A program made the translations under genes and the position numbers. The notes under the pieces were generated by a model, which made no database searches, was not told where the DNA came from, and was given only the letters and a program-made list of their open reading frames with translations. Shown here piece by piece: positions 1 to 8,514 of a DNA stretch of 64,000 nucleotides (position 1 is its first letter; every line of letters starts with the position of its first letter). This stretch comes from Paracoccus sp. SCSIO 75233 (GTDB taxonomy: Bacteria; Pseudomonadota; Alphaproteobacteria; Rhodobacterales; Rhodobacteraceae): NCBI RefSeq assembly GCF_027912675.1, contig NZ_CP115762.1, forward strand, positions 1 to 64,000. The letters run 5' to 3'.

Positions 1-66
1 CTGAAACTCATAGGCGCGTGGTATCTTTATTTTTCCTCCAAAACCGTGCTACCATAGAAGCAGAAT

Positions 67-79
67 CGAGTCGAACTCG
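67..79. promoter_or_regulatory. Inverted repeat upstream of repA
   Basis: Five-base arms CGAGT and ACTCG are separated by CGA, 27 bases before the repA start. A second short inverted repeat (TGGTA at 19-23, TACCA at 50-54) lies further upstream. RepA proteins of repABC plasmids repress their own promoter, so this could be part of the repA operator. That role is inference; a clear promoter was not identified. Confidence 0.3.
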
Positions 80-105
80 GACCCAACCGAAGTCAGGGCT
101 TAGGA

Positions 106-1461
106 ATGAGCGGTAGTCTAGAACAGTTTTTGACGGACCTGTCACGTGGGCTTGAGCGCACGATGGTGGCAGTGAACAAGGAACTCACCTTGCGTCAGCG
201 CATCAAGCGCACGTGGTCAATGCGCCAGTGCGCAAGGTTTATGAACGTCAGTATTCAGTATCTAACCAAGTTCGCCAATTCGAGCGACGACTTTCCCGCG
301 GGCGAATATGTTGGAAGAGAGCGTGTTTTCACGCTTTCCGAATTGATGCACATGCGGGCCCTTCTGGCGGCCTCGGCAAAGCGGCCCTACGACTACCTAG
401 CCTGGCGCAAACCCGACGCCCCCTTACCCGTCATCTCGTTTGCCAGCCAGAAAGGGGGCACGGCTAAGAGCCTGAGCGCCGCGCATTTTGCGCAGTATCT
501 CAGCTTGCATTACGGCATGCGCGTTGGTGTCATGGATGCAGACCCGCAAAGCACGATAACGCTCTACTTTGTCGGGGGTGAAGGTCTTCCCCAGATGCCC
601 GACGAAAACACCGCCTCCATGGTGGACTTTGCCGGCCTCTTCCAGTCGGAAGATGCGCCATACACTGATCACGATGCGCAGACGCTCGACAGCTTCTTTC
701 TAAAGACCTCCTGGCCGGGGCTGCGTCTGCTGCCGGCACATGGCGAAACGTCTGAGGGAGAGATCCAGATTGCGCGCCTTGTGCGAGAGGCCCCCGCCGG
801 AAAGAGCTTCTATCGCTACCTGCGCGATGCCCTTGATCGCTGGAAAGCGGGCCACCCGCCAAAAACGCTGCCCAACGAATTGGTAGTCGAGGGCAAGGTC
901 GATCAGCAGCGACTGAACGCTGCGCTGACCGAGACCCTCGATGTCATCATCATCGACTATCAGCCTGCGTTGACACTTTTCCAGCTGAATAACGTGATTG
1001 CGTCGACTTCGCTGGTCATCCCGCAAACCATGAAGGGGTTTGACATCGCAACGCTGTCGACCTTTGTGACCGGCCTGCTGGGGATGCTTCAGCATATTCT
1101 GGCCCATGAACGGATCGAAATAGGAACTGGTGCCAACATGCTGTTGCCGACGATCGTCCAACGATCCAATGCGCAGGATCTAAACCACATCGGAAACCTG
1201 CTGGAACACTGCCCCACGGAAATTCTGCCGGTGTTTTATCTGCGTTCCGACGCAATCTCGAATGCGTCGGACGTCTATCAATCCGTATACGAATATGAGC
1301 CGGACACGCCGGGAAAACGCAAGGGGATCAACCGGTTCATCACGAATGCCGATGCGGTTAACGACGCCATAGTATCGCGACTCTGGCCGGGCTTCGAACG
1401 CGGTTATGCCAATACATGGATGGACGAGTTCTATGAAGATGACGGCGAGGGTGAAGCATGA
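106..1461 (+). CDS. repA: Plasmid partitioning protein RepA (ParA-type ATPase)
   Basis: This 451-residue ParA/MinD-type ATPase would segregate the plasmid together with RepB and repress the repABC promoter. The N-terminal ~100 residues look like the helix-turn-helix extension usual for RepA. The deviant Walker A motif KGGTAKS is at residues 116-122, and a DADPQ motif follows at 144-148. A GGA is close to the ATG at 106. The stop overlaps the repB start (ATGA-type), so the two are probably translationally coupled. Length and gene order match repABC replicons of Rhodobacterales and Rhizobiales. Confidence 0.95.
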   Translation: MSGSLEQFLTDLSRGLERTMVAVNKELTLRQRIKRTWSMRQCARFMNVSIQYLTKFANSSDDFPAGEYVGRERVFTLSELMHMRALLAASAKRPYDYLAWRKPDAPLPVISFASQKGGTAKSLSAAHFAQYLSLHYGMRVGVMDADPQSTITLYFVGGEGLPQMPDENTASMVDFAGLFQSEDAPYTDHDAQTLDSFFLKTSWPGLRLLPAHGETSEGEIQIARLVREAPAGKSFYRYLRDALDRWKAGHPPKTLPNELVVEGKVDQQRLNAALTETLDVIIIDYQPALTLFQLNNVIASTSLVIPQTMKGFDIATLSTFVTGLLGMLQHILAHERIEIGTGANMLLPTIVQRSNAQDLNHIGNLLEHCPTEILPVFYLRSDAISNASDVYQSVYEYEPDTPGKRKGINRFITNADAVNDAIVSRLWPGFERGYANTWMDEFYEDDGEGEA

Positions 1462-2480
1462 AACGCAGTATTCCAAGGTCGCTGGTCAGCAAGGCTACTA
1501 GTCCCGACACATCCAAGGAGCGCACGCCCGGTCCCGAAGGCCGGGCAGAAACGGGCGACGCTGTTTCTACTCCTTTCAAGGGGGCCGGCAGTGCTTGGAA
1601 ATCAGGGGCGCTTGCGCAATCGCAAGCCGCTGTGGAGCGAAGCAGAGCTGAGCTTTGTTCGGATATCTTAAACGGCCGCCACGAAATAAGCCTGTCGCCA
1701 GACCAGATATCAGATCCGATGGGGACAGACCGCCGTCAAGACTGGATGTCCCAGGAAGCATTCAGGTCTCTGGTAAACAGCATTGCCTCGAACGGGCAGG
1801 ACACACCCATTCTGGTGTGGCCCGAGGATCCGGATTGGGAGCCGGATCCGTTGGAGCCGTCGAACGTCACTGGTGTTCCATTTGTCATGCTTACAGGACG
1901 CCGCCGACTGGCGGCCGCGTCGGAGTTGGGTTTACCTCTTCGTGCAATCCTCGCTTCGCCGGAAGCGCGAAACGCCGAGAACAGCAAGTTTGAGATGTTG
2001 TTTCTGCGGTTCCGCGAGAATGAGGAGCGCGAGAATCTTAGCCCATTTGAGCGTTTGGTTTCGATTGGTGAAATGTATGAAACGTTGGCTTCTGGGGCAG
2101 ACAAGCTGACAGCTGTGGCCTTCGCAAAGAAAATTGGCGTGCATGAGAGCCTAGTCTCACGAGCGAGGTCTGTTTTCGCTGCGCAGGATCAGATCTTGAA
2201 CGCGTTCAAGAATGTCTACGACATGAGCTTTCGTGATTTGCAGGGAGCCTTAGCGAGCTTGGAGAGGGTGAACAAACCCAAGCTCAAACCGAAGGCAAAG
2301 CCCAGAAAGCTCACGGTCAAACGCAAGGTGGGCAACCGAAATCTTTCGGCGACTTCAGTCGATGGAAACCTATCCATCAAGGTTGCAGGTGTGCCGATAG
2401 ACCAAGAGCGTCTCGAGAAGCTCGGAGATTTAGTCGCCGACTACTTGAGCGCCGAAGGTTCGGGGAAGGAAACCGACTGA
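1458..2480 (+). CDS. repB: Plasmid partitioning protein RepB (ParB-type)
   Basis: This 340-residue centromere-binding protein is the RepA partner. It has a ParB-like N-terminal domain with TGRRRLAAA at about residue 146 and an FRENEERENLSPFER segment at about residue 186. A helix-turn-helix follows (KIGVHESLVSRARSVF), and the tail is basic. It starts inside the end of repA. No matching parS palindrome could be identified by eye, so the site it binds is unknown. The gap to repC carries the antisense RNA typical of this family. Confidence 0.93.
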   Translation: MKRSIPRSLVSKATSPDTSKERTPGPEGRAETGDAVSTPFKGAGSAWKSGALAQSQAAVERSRAELCSDILNGRHEISLSPDQISDPMGTDRRQDWMSQEAFRSLVNSIASNGQDTPILVWPEDPDWEPDPLEPSNVTGVPFVMLTGRRRLAAASELGLPLRAILASPEARNAENSKFEMLFLRFRENEERENLSPFERLVSIGEMYETLASGADKLTAVAFAKKIGVHESLVSRARSVFAAQDQILNAFKNVYDMSFRDLQGALASLERVNKPKLKPKAKPRKLTVKRKVGNRNLSATSVDGNLSIKVAGVPIDQERLEKLGDLVADYLSAEGSGKETD

Positions 2481-2551
2481 CGACAATGTCAGCGACATAT
2501 CCTCCAGAACGACGAGGCAAGGAGCAAAAAGGAACGACAATCGAAATAAAG

Positions 2552-2607
2552 GCAAAAGAAAAGCCCCCAAGCGGTGTGGCCTGAGAGCTGATCTTAATGG
2601 TTTGGTC
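2552..2607 (-). ncRNA. Candidate repABC counter-transcribed RNA (incompatibility RNA)
   Basis: The repB-repC gap of repABC plasmids encodes a short antisense RNA that limits RepC synthesis. Here a strong minus-strand promoter (TTGACA, 17 bp, TATCTT) would start a transcript near 2607. About 55 nt later it reaches a GC-rich segment (ACCGCTTGGGGGC) followed by a T-rich run (TTTTCTTTT), as expected for an intrinsic terminator. Size, strand and position all fit; the exact ends are estimates. Confidence 0.7.
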
Positions 2608-2613
2608 ACCTTC

Positions 2614-2642
2614 AAGATAAGTCTCGCAGGATTCACTGTCAA
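2614..2642 (-). promoter_or_regulatory. Promoter of the repABC antisense RNA
   Basis: On the minus strand there is a perfect TTGACA (2637-2642) and, after exactly 17 bases, TATCTT (2614-2619). This is the best sigma70-like promoter noticed in the window. It points away from repC, as expected for the repABC antisense RNA. An inverted repeat (CGCTCCTGAGCG) lies just upstream at 2650-2661. Confidence 0.7.
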
Positions 2643-2706
2643 CGACGAACGCTCCTGAGCGAACGGCTTTCTTTTGCCTCCACATAAACGGAGGTGAGAT
2701 ACAGGC

Positions 2707-3987
2707 ATGAAACATACAGGTTGGCGCAAGCCGACACCGGGTCTTGGGGTTGCTGAGCAACTTGCCCAAGCCGGTGAACGGGTAGCAGTACCCAAAACAC
2801 GGGCATTCGTGGCACTTAAGCGCGTGGGGGCACATATCGGCTTGAAGGCCGGAGACATGTTGCTCCTCGACACGCTCGGGGCCTTTACCCAGGCCCAGGA
2901 CTGGGAGGAGGGGCAGCGTCCGATCGTCTGGGCGTCGAACGCCTATCTGATGGAGCAAACGGGTTTTTCGCTGTCTGCCCTCAAGCGCCACGCGCGGCGC
3001 CTTGCTGAGATCGGCGTGATCTCCTTCCAGGATAGCCCCAATGGCAAGCGGTGGGGCCGCAGAGACGTCGATGGCCGCATCGTCGAGGCCTATGGCTTCG
3101 ATCTGTCGCCGCTCTCAGCCCGTGTCGAGGAGTTCGAGGAGCTTCATGCTGAGTTGCAGGCTGAACGCGAGCTCTGCCTACGCCTGAAGCGCCAGATCAC
3201 TGTGGCGCGCCGGATGATCCGAGCCCGGATCGAGGCAGCTCTCAGCAGCGCTCTGCGTGGGCCCTGGAGGCAATTCACGGGGCTTTTTGAGGAGCTTCTG
3301 GAACGACTTCCGCGCCGTCATGAAGCTTCAGAGCAGTTGGAGCGGCTATTGGCATGGTTCAAGGAACTCCAAGAACGGGTCGAGGCGGCTTATCTTAAGG
3401 CGACTGTTGCGACAAAACCTGTGGAAAACACCGATGATAAACACGCCCAAGTCACGAAGAAGACTCAAGAAATGAACCCCAGGGAGGTCATTTCTGAACC
3501 TCATATACTAATTACAAACCAACTTAATCCTGTAACTAGTAATTCCTCTGAAAAAGAGGAAGCGGCGGGTGTGGTGCCTAATGCCCAACCCGAAGAGCGG
3601 GTTGATAGGGAGCTGGAAGACTGGGTTGCCGAGGTACGCAAGAAGCGGACAGCGCTCGATCTGCCGACAATCATGCAGGCCTGTCCGGAATTCGCATCCT
3701 GGGCGCGGAATTTGGGTGGATTCCTGAAAGATTGGGGCGATCTGCACCGGGTTGCCGGTCAACTCAGGCCGATGATCGGGATCTCTGAGCATGCCTGGAA
3801 CGTGGCGCAGGACCGAATGGGCACCCAGGTGGCCACGGCCGCGTTTGCCCTCGTCTTCGAGAAGCACAGTGCGGGCGAGGTTGCCTCGCCGGGCGGCTAT
3901 CTGCGGGGCATGGTCGAGAAGGCCGGGGCAGGGGAGCTGCATCTCGAGCGCAGCTTCTATGGTAGGCTCAGTGGGCAGGCGGCGTGA
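2707..3987 (+). CDS. repC: Replication initiator RepC
   Basis: This 426-residue initiator is essential for replication of repABC plasmids. The N-terminal half has the conserved RepC pattern with a winged-helix region (NAYLMEQTGFSLSALKRHARRL) and a long helical segment around residues 150-185. The C-terminal half has the conserved WARNLGGFLKDW and SPGGYLRGMV stretches. A good ribosome binding site (GGAGGTGAG) precedes the ATG. The region around codons 235-285 is clearly AT-rich compared with its surroundings, matching the known location of oriV inside repC genes. Confidence 0.95.
   Translation: MKHTGWRKPTPGLGVAEQLAQAGERVAVPKTRAFVALKRVGAHIGLKAGDMLLLDTLGAFTQAQDWEEGQRPIVWASNAYLMEQTGFSLSALKRHARRLAEIGVISFQDSPNGKRWGRRDVDGRIVEAYGFDLSPLSARVEEFEELHAELQAERELCLRLKRQITVARRMIRARIEAALSSALRGPWRQFTGLFEELLERLPRRHEASEQLERLLAWFKELQERVEAAYLKATVATKPVENTDDKHAQVTKKTQEMNPREVISEPHILITNQLNPVTSNSSEKEEAAGVVPNAQPEERVDRELEDWVAEVRKKRTALDLPTIMQACPEFASWARNLGGFLKDWGDLHRVAGQLRPMIGISEHAWNVAQDRMGTQVATAAFALVFEKHSAGEVASPGGYLRGMVEKAGAGELHLERSFYGRLSGQAA
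3410..3560. other. Probable oriV (AT-rich segment inside repC)
   Basis: This stretch within repC is markedly AT-rich in an otherwise GC-rich gene, and it encodes low-complexity linker residues. Origins of repABC plasmids have been mapped inside repC. The assignment rests on base composition and position only. Confidence 0.5.
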
Positions 3988-3999
3988 TAGGGCAGGGGC

Positions 4000-5133
4000 T
4001 CAGAGACCGGCGGCTTTGGTCAGGTTCACCCGGAACCGGTCCCGGCGGCGCTGATAGCGGCGGGTCATCTCGGCGGAAGCGTGGCCGAGGTGTTTCTGGA
4101 CGTAGCGCTCGTCGACTTCGGCGGAGCTGGCGAGACCGGCGCGCAACGAATGGCCGGAGAACAGCGCCAGGCGGTCTTTCTCAGGCAGGTCCGACCGGAT
4201 GCCGGCGTCGAGCACGGTGCGCTTGATCAGGCGCGCGACGTGTTTGTCGTTGAGGCGTGTCTCCAGCGCCTTCTTGCCGTCCCGCGAGGTGCCGACAAAG
4301 ATTGGGCCAAAGTCGATCTTGGCGAAGTGCAGCCATTGTTCGAGCGCATGGACAGGGCAGGTCTGATCCTTGGAGCCGCGGCCGATCTCGACCTCGCGCC
4401 AGCCGGTCTTGGCATTGAGGGTGAGCAGGGTGCCCTTGTCGAACACTTCAACCCAGCCGCCCGAGTCCGGCGTGTCGTCCTTGTGGACATCGAGGCTGAC
4501 GATTTCCGAGCGACGAAGGCCGCCGGCGTAGCCCAGCAGCAGGATCGCGCGATCCCTGAGGCCGCGCAGGTCAAAAGGCAGGGTGGCCACCATCGCAAGG
4601 ATGTCATCGGCCAGGATCGCTTCCTTTTGCACCGGCGGACGGGCGTGTTTGCGTTTGATCCCGGCCAGCACGGTGGCGATATGGCGGTTCTTGCGATCGA
4701 GGGCAAAGCCGCGCTGCGCATAGTTCCAGGCGAGGCCCGACAGGCGGCGGTCGATGGTGCTGACCGATAGGGCAGGGGAGGGGCCCGCTCCGGACGCCAG
4801 GTCCGCAAGGTAGAGCCCGATCATTTCGGGCGACGGGGGCAGAGTCTCCGCGCCCTTCATCCGGCACCAGCGCGCGAAATGCGCCCAGTCTTTCGCATAG
4901 GCCTTCAGCGTATTGTCCGAGGCCGCGGCGCGCGCATAGTCGCGCGCGGTATCCACCAGCCGATCGAGCGTGCCTGAACCAGCCACAAAGGAAGGAAGGC
5001 TCAAAGCCTCGCTGCTGGGATGATCTCTCTCGTTGTTCTCGCTGACCGAAGGCCCATTTGGCGGCTTTGAGATCGATTTCTCGTTGTTTTCTGACATGTC
5101 GCTGAGCATATTCTTTGGTGTCCGATAATGCAA
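4000..5133 (-). CDS. Tyrosine-type site-specific recombinase
   Basis: This 377-residue integrase-fold protein has a SAM-like N-terminal core-binding domain (residues ~55-150) and a catalytic domain. Visible catalytic residues include Arg in GGLRRSEI, His-x-x-Arg in HSLRAG, His in HLGHAS and Tyr in MTRRYQRR. It lies convergent to repC with 12 bp between them. On repABC plasmids such recombinases commonly resolve multimers; integration of mobile DNA is the alternative. The first ATG (5133) is followed by others at codons 9 and 13, so the start is uncertain. Confidence 0.85.
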   Translation of the reverse strand: MHYRTPKNMLSDMSENNEKSISKPPNGPSVSENNERDHPSSEALSLPSFVAGSGTLDRLVDTARDYARAAASDNTLKAYAKDWAHFARWCRMKGAETLPPSPEMIGLYLADLASGAGPSPALSVSTIDRRLSGLAWNYAQRGFALDRKNRHIATVLAGIKRKHARPPVQKEAILADDILAMVATLPFDLRGLRDRAILLLGYAGGLRRSEIVSLDVHKDDTPDSGGWVEVFDKGTLLTLNAKTGWREVEIGRGSKDQTCPVHALEQWLHFAKIDFGPIFVGTSRDGKKALETRLNDKHVARLIKRTVLDAGIRSDLPEKDRLALFSGHSLRAGLASSAEVDERYVQKHLGHASAEMTRRYQRRRDRFRVNLTKAAGL

Positions 5134-5222
5134 ACTTATTGGACATAATGGGGAATGGCGAGGTGGGGCGGTTTATGTGCTATTTACTGGCAGAAACCGC
5201 CGCACGAGTGTAGGCTTCAGGC

Positions 5223-6107
5223 ATGTCTTTCGCCCGGCCAGATCACATCAGCGACCTCGACACGTTACCCCGGATGCCCACTTGGGTCACCTCTGCACGC
5301 GCTGAAACCCTTGAAGATGTTGCGTTTTTGTCGGGCGCGGCGCTGAACCACCTGCATCTTGTGCTAGGACGCGCGGAGGTGCCCCAAGCCTTGTTGCGGG
5401 ACCGGCTCGCGCTGCGCGCAGCGGAGGCCTGTGTCGCGTTTTCGGGGCGCCTGGAGAGAGCAGGGGATCTGCGCGACGCGGTGCATTTATTGCGCTCTGG
5501 CGATCTGCCGGGACCGGCTGGCGAGACCTGCCTCGCCTGGCGGCGCGCGGTGGAGCGGCCTGTGTCGACCAAGGCTCTGGGTCGAGCCTTGCCGGCCTTC
5601 GAGTCGGGCAAGATCGCGATGTGGCTCAATGCAGGGAAGGGGGCGCCGGTGATTCGGGCCGCGATGGTGCTGGAGGCCGTGCTAACGGAGGCGCCACGCG
5701 CTGACGTAGCTTCGCTGGTCCTCGCGGATGTGGCTCTCGCCCAAACATTCGGTTGGGATCATCTCGTGCCGTTGTTGGCCGCGGGTCTGAAACGTGCCGA
5801 CCTGCGCAAGCAGGGCGACGATTTGCGTCTCGCCTGTCATCGGGCACTCATCTTATCGGCGGTCGAGGCTGTGCGTCTCTCCGCCGACCTCGCGCGTCGG
5901 GCGGCACACCTAAAGGCCGTTGCGCCAAAGCTTCGCGCCAAGGGAGCGGATGCCGCTGTCGAGATGTTCCTCACCCGCGATGCCGTGGCACCTTTGGCCT
6001 TGCCCTTGTCGGATCGCGCCGCGCGGCGGCTTTGCGACCGACTGGTCGATCTCGGCGCGGTGCGCGAGCTGACAGGGCGAGATACGTTTCGGCTCTACGG
6101 GGTGTAG
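5223..6107 (+). CDS. DUF1403 family protein
   Basis: This 294-residue protein matches the DUF1403 pattern found on rhodobacterial and rhizobial plasmids. It has a conserved start (TWVTSARAETLEDVAFLSGAAL), an alanine/leucine-rich all-helical body and a C-terminal DRLVDLGAVRELTGR segment. No catalytic motif is visible. It ends two bases before the scpB start, so the two genes form an operon. The constant pairing with an ScpB homologue suggests a role in plasmid or chromosome organisation, which is inference. Confidence 0.8.
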   Translation: MSFARPDHISDLDTLPRMPTWVTSARAETLEDVAFLSGAALNHLHLVLGRAEVPQALLRDRLALRAAEACVAFSGRLERAGDLRDAVHLLRSGDLPGPAGETCLAWRRAVERPVSTKALGRALPAFESGKIAMWLNAGKGAPVIRAAMVLEAVLTEAPRADVASLVLADVALAQTFGWDHLVPLLAAGLKRADLRKQGDDLRLACHRALILSAVEAVRLSADLARRAAHLKAVAPKLRAKGADAAVEMFLTRDAVAPLALPLSDRAARRLCDRLVDLGAVRELTGRDTFRLYGV

Positions 6108-6109
6108 CG

Positions 6110-6724
6110 ATGGCGAAGGATCGTTCAGAGCCGGACCTGGACCGTGAGTTGGCCGACCTGCCGCCTGAGCTGCGCTGGCGGGAATGGATGCGCCGGATCG
6201 AGGCGGTGCTCTTTGCGTCGGCCTCGCCAGTGCCGCGCGAGGACCTGGTCCGCGTGGTGGGGCCGGGGGCTTCGGTCGATTTGCTGGTAGACGACCTTGC
6301 CGCCGATCTGGAGGGGCGGGCCTTCGAGATCGCCCAGGTCGCTGGCGGCTGGATGTTCCGCACGCGCGCCACCTACGCCCCCGCGATCCGCGCGGCGGCG
6401 GATATCGGGAACCAGCTACTCGATCTGAGCGAATTCGACGTCGCGGTTTTGGCGGCCATCGCTTACCACCAGCCGATCACGCGCGACGGGCTCAAAGACA
6501 TCTTTGGCAAAGAGATCAGCCGGGACCTGATCGGAAGGCTGCATGCGCAGGGTCTGATTGGAACTGGGCCGCGCGCGCCGCGTCGTGGTGCGCCCTATAC
6601 CTTTGTGACGACCGAGCAGTTCCTTGTCGCCTTCGGGTTGGAAAGCCTGCGCGATCTTCCCGATCGGGAGCAGTTGGAGGATGCGGGGGTTGTAGGCGAA
6701 GCGCCACATATCGATTATGGGTAA
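6110..6724 (+). CDS. scpB: ScpB-like segregation and condensation protein
   Basis: This protein of about 204 residues has the ScpB architecture: a winged-helix N-terminal half (MRRIEAVLFASASPVPREDL) and a second winged helix (LLDLSEFDVAVLAAIAYHQP, then RGAPYTFVTTEQFLVAFGL). ScpB bridges SMC and ScpA in the condensin complex. The ATG at 6110 was chosen because it starts two bases after the DUF1403 stop and matches the domain start. No ScpA or SMC gene is present nearby, so it may act with the host complex or have a separate plasmid role. Confidence 0.85.
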   Translation: MAKDRSEPDLDRELADLPPELRWREWMRRIEAVLFASASPVPREDLVRVVGPGASVDLLVDDLAADLEGRAFEIAQVAGGWMFRTRATYAPAIRAAADIGNQLLDLSEFDVAVLAAIAYHQPITRDGLKDIFGKEISRDLIGRLHAQGLIGTGPRAPRRGAPYTFVTTEQFLVAFGLESLRDLPDREQLEDAGVVGEAPHIDYG

Positions 6725-7079
6725 CGCGTTGCCGATGCTGAGGATGAAGTCCGCCGTTGTGCTTATCGTTTCATTTGCTGTGCAACGATTCAGCTGCGCG
6801 CCAAGAGAGTCGCGTGATTGCAATGTGATAATCGTTTCAAGATTTCTGAACGAAGCCTCGTGCATTTATTAGCGACAAGGCATTCCCTCCTCATCGTTGT
6901 GGGCGGAGAGCCGACTTTCGGCGGCGCAGCGCAGCAACGGCAGCATTCCTGAGAATGCGGTCACCGGTGCACGGCGCAGCGATGATCCGGCACCGCGCAT
7001 TGTGATCGGGTGGGGAGCGGACGGATGCCGAATGTACCTAATTTATTCCAATAACGAAATCGTGCGAGCCACTCTCGGT
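6725..7079. other. Intergenic region, no gene seen
   Basis: These 355 bp separate the replication/maintenance block from the convergent PP2C gene. No open frame with recognisable protein features, repeat or convincing terminator was found. It contains scattered AT-rich patches near 6830-6870. Confidence 0.5.
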
Positions 7080-7823
7080 CTAGGTTCTTGCATCTACGAC
7101 GTAAAAGTTGTCACCGGCCGCTTCGATTACCTCGTCCGGCTGATCTTCGACGACAGTTAACGTGAGGACGCTGCAGTCATCCCGGTCTTCGGAAGGCTGG
7201 AACGCACCGCCCCGAAGAAACGCGGTCTTCTGTTCGGGATCGAGTGAGGCCCAGAACCCATCAGTCGTGAGAACCAGGCGCTGACCCGCCCCGAATGTTT
7301 GGACGGTCTCTTGGGGAACCATGAATCGTTTTGTGCGAAAGCTCCGCGTAAGGAGGTTGCGCGACGGTGACCGTGCGAGCTCATCAATCGCTACCGGCGA
7401 TATGGCGTTTGCCAGGGTGTGCGGCTGTATCGACCACGCGATATCAGACGTCTCTTGAACCAATCCTGCAAGACAATCACCGGCGTGGAGAATGCAGGTC
7501 GCACCCTGCCTTTCGATAAGTGCAATCACGACACTCGCCGAGTCTCGCCGATATGTGCGTGAAAGTTCCGCGTGGATCACGCGCAAACGGTCGATGATGG
7601 TCTTCGGTGTCACGACTTCCGCAACGACGAACCAGTCAATCAGATTGCGCGCCACGTCGCGAGCGAAAGCGCCACTGGCTTTCCCGTTCGAGGAGCCGTC
7701 GAGCACAACAGCAAGAACAGCATCGTCACGAAGTCCAACCCCGCAACAATCGCGATTGTCATTGGTGCGATGTCCTTGTTCGCTGCGCCACCTGATCTCT
7801 ACTCCCATCTCAGCCACCGCCAT
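7080..7823 (-). CDS. PP2C-type serine/threonine phosphatase-like protein
   Basis: This protein of about 247 residues has PP2C-like signatures: an early RTNDNRDCCGVGL, then VVLDGSSNGKASG (the metal-binding DG motif), LVLTTDGFW, and a late RDDCSVLTL acid pair. PP2C enzymes remove phosphate from Ser/Thr using two metal ions. The start is either 7823 (overlapping the upstream nucleotidyltransferase stop by 14 bp) or 7808; both imply coupling. The usual DGxGG is altered to DGSSNG, so activity is not certain. It forms a three-gene unit with the nucleotidyltransferase and the HTH gene. Confidence 0.7.
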   Translation of the reverse strand: MAVAEMGVEIRWRSEQGHRTNDNRDCCGVGLRDDAVLAVVLDGSSNGKASGAFARDVARNLIDWFVVAEVVTPKTIIDRLRVIHAELSRTYRRDSASVVIALIERQGATCILHAGDCLAGLVQETSDIAWSIQPHTLANAISPVAIDELARSPSRNLLTRSFRTKRFMVPQETVQTFGAGQRLVLTTDGFWASLDPEQKTAFLRGGAFQPSEDRDDCSVLTLTVVEDQPDEVIEAAGDNFYVVDART

Positions 7824-8514
7824 CGCAATTCGCGAGCGCGTCGATACGGTCGCGGACAATGTCGACGCGTCCAGCCGGGCCTCTGATATTCCCTTCCAGG
7901 AAGTTGTCGAAGTCCGCGTGTTCTTTGAATGCCCGGAGTTCTGAAGCGATAAAGTTGCGCACGTCTTCGTCTGCGCCTTGAACTTCAGCAAGAAGTTCCT
8001 CCCGCCCGTCCACGACGATTACGACATCTTCGAGATCATGGCTCCCCAACGGGTCGTCGCCACCACGCCCGCGGTAGGCTTCGAGCTTCGTCGCGATAAA
8101 GAGCGGCGCAGTCAGATGCTTGATCTCCAGCTCGCCCGTCAACGGATGTGAGACTGCTGTTTCGATGCCCTGCGCATACCAGCGGTTCGAGAAACCGAGG
8201 ATGCGTTCGTCGTCCGGCATGAAATCGACGATGAGTTCGCCAAGTCTCATGCGACAGATGACTTCGTCCTGCGGGGAAATCGTGAAGCCCTTCCCGAACA
8301 GTTGTTCCTCCAGCTCTATCCACTCGCCGTAACCGGCCAGGTCGACGATGAGATCGACATCATTTGTCAGTCTCACGTCTTCCAGCGTGATCGGATCGGT
8401 GATGAAGAGTGCCGTCGTACATCCGCCGACAAATACAAGGCGATCGCGCAGATCGTCCCCGATGGCCTCGGCCACGGTTTCGAGCATATAGAGAAGCTGC
8501 CCCTGGACTGTCAT
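7810..8514 (-). CDS. Nucleotidyltransferase-fold protein (possible toxin)
   Basis: This 234-residue protein has the hallmarks of the nucleotidyltransferase superfamily: VGGCTTALF at about residue 29, followed by TNDVDLIVD with two aspartates. A later conserved segment, HLTAPLFIATKLEAYRGRG, ends in DLEDVVIVVDGREEL. This layout matches AbiEii/MenT-like and DUF6036-like proteins, several of which are toxins that modify tRNA or other targets. Its ATG overlaps the stop of the HTH gene (ATGA), as in type IV toxin-antitoxin pairs. The toxin role is inference. Confidence 0.7.
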   Translation of the reverse strand: MTVQGQLLYMLETVAEAIGDDLRDRLVFVGGCTTALFITDPITLEDVRLTNDVDLIVDLAGYGEWIELEEQLFGKGFTISPQDEVICRMRLGELIVDFMPDDERILGFSNRWYAQGIETAVSHPLTGELEIKHLTAPLFIATKLEAYRGRGGDDPLGSHDLEDVVIVVDGREELLAEVQGADEDVRNFIASELRAFKEHADFDNFLEGNIRGPAGRVDIVRDRIDALANCDGGG

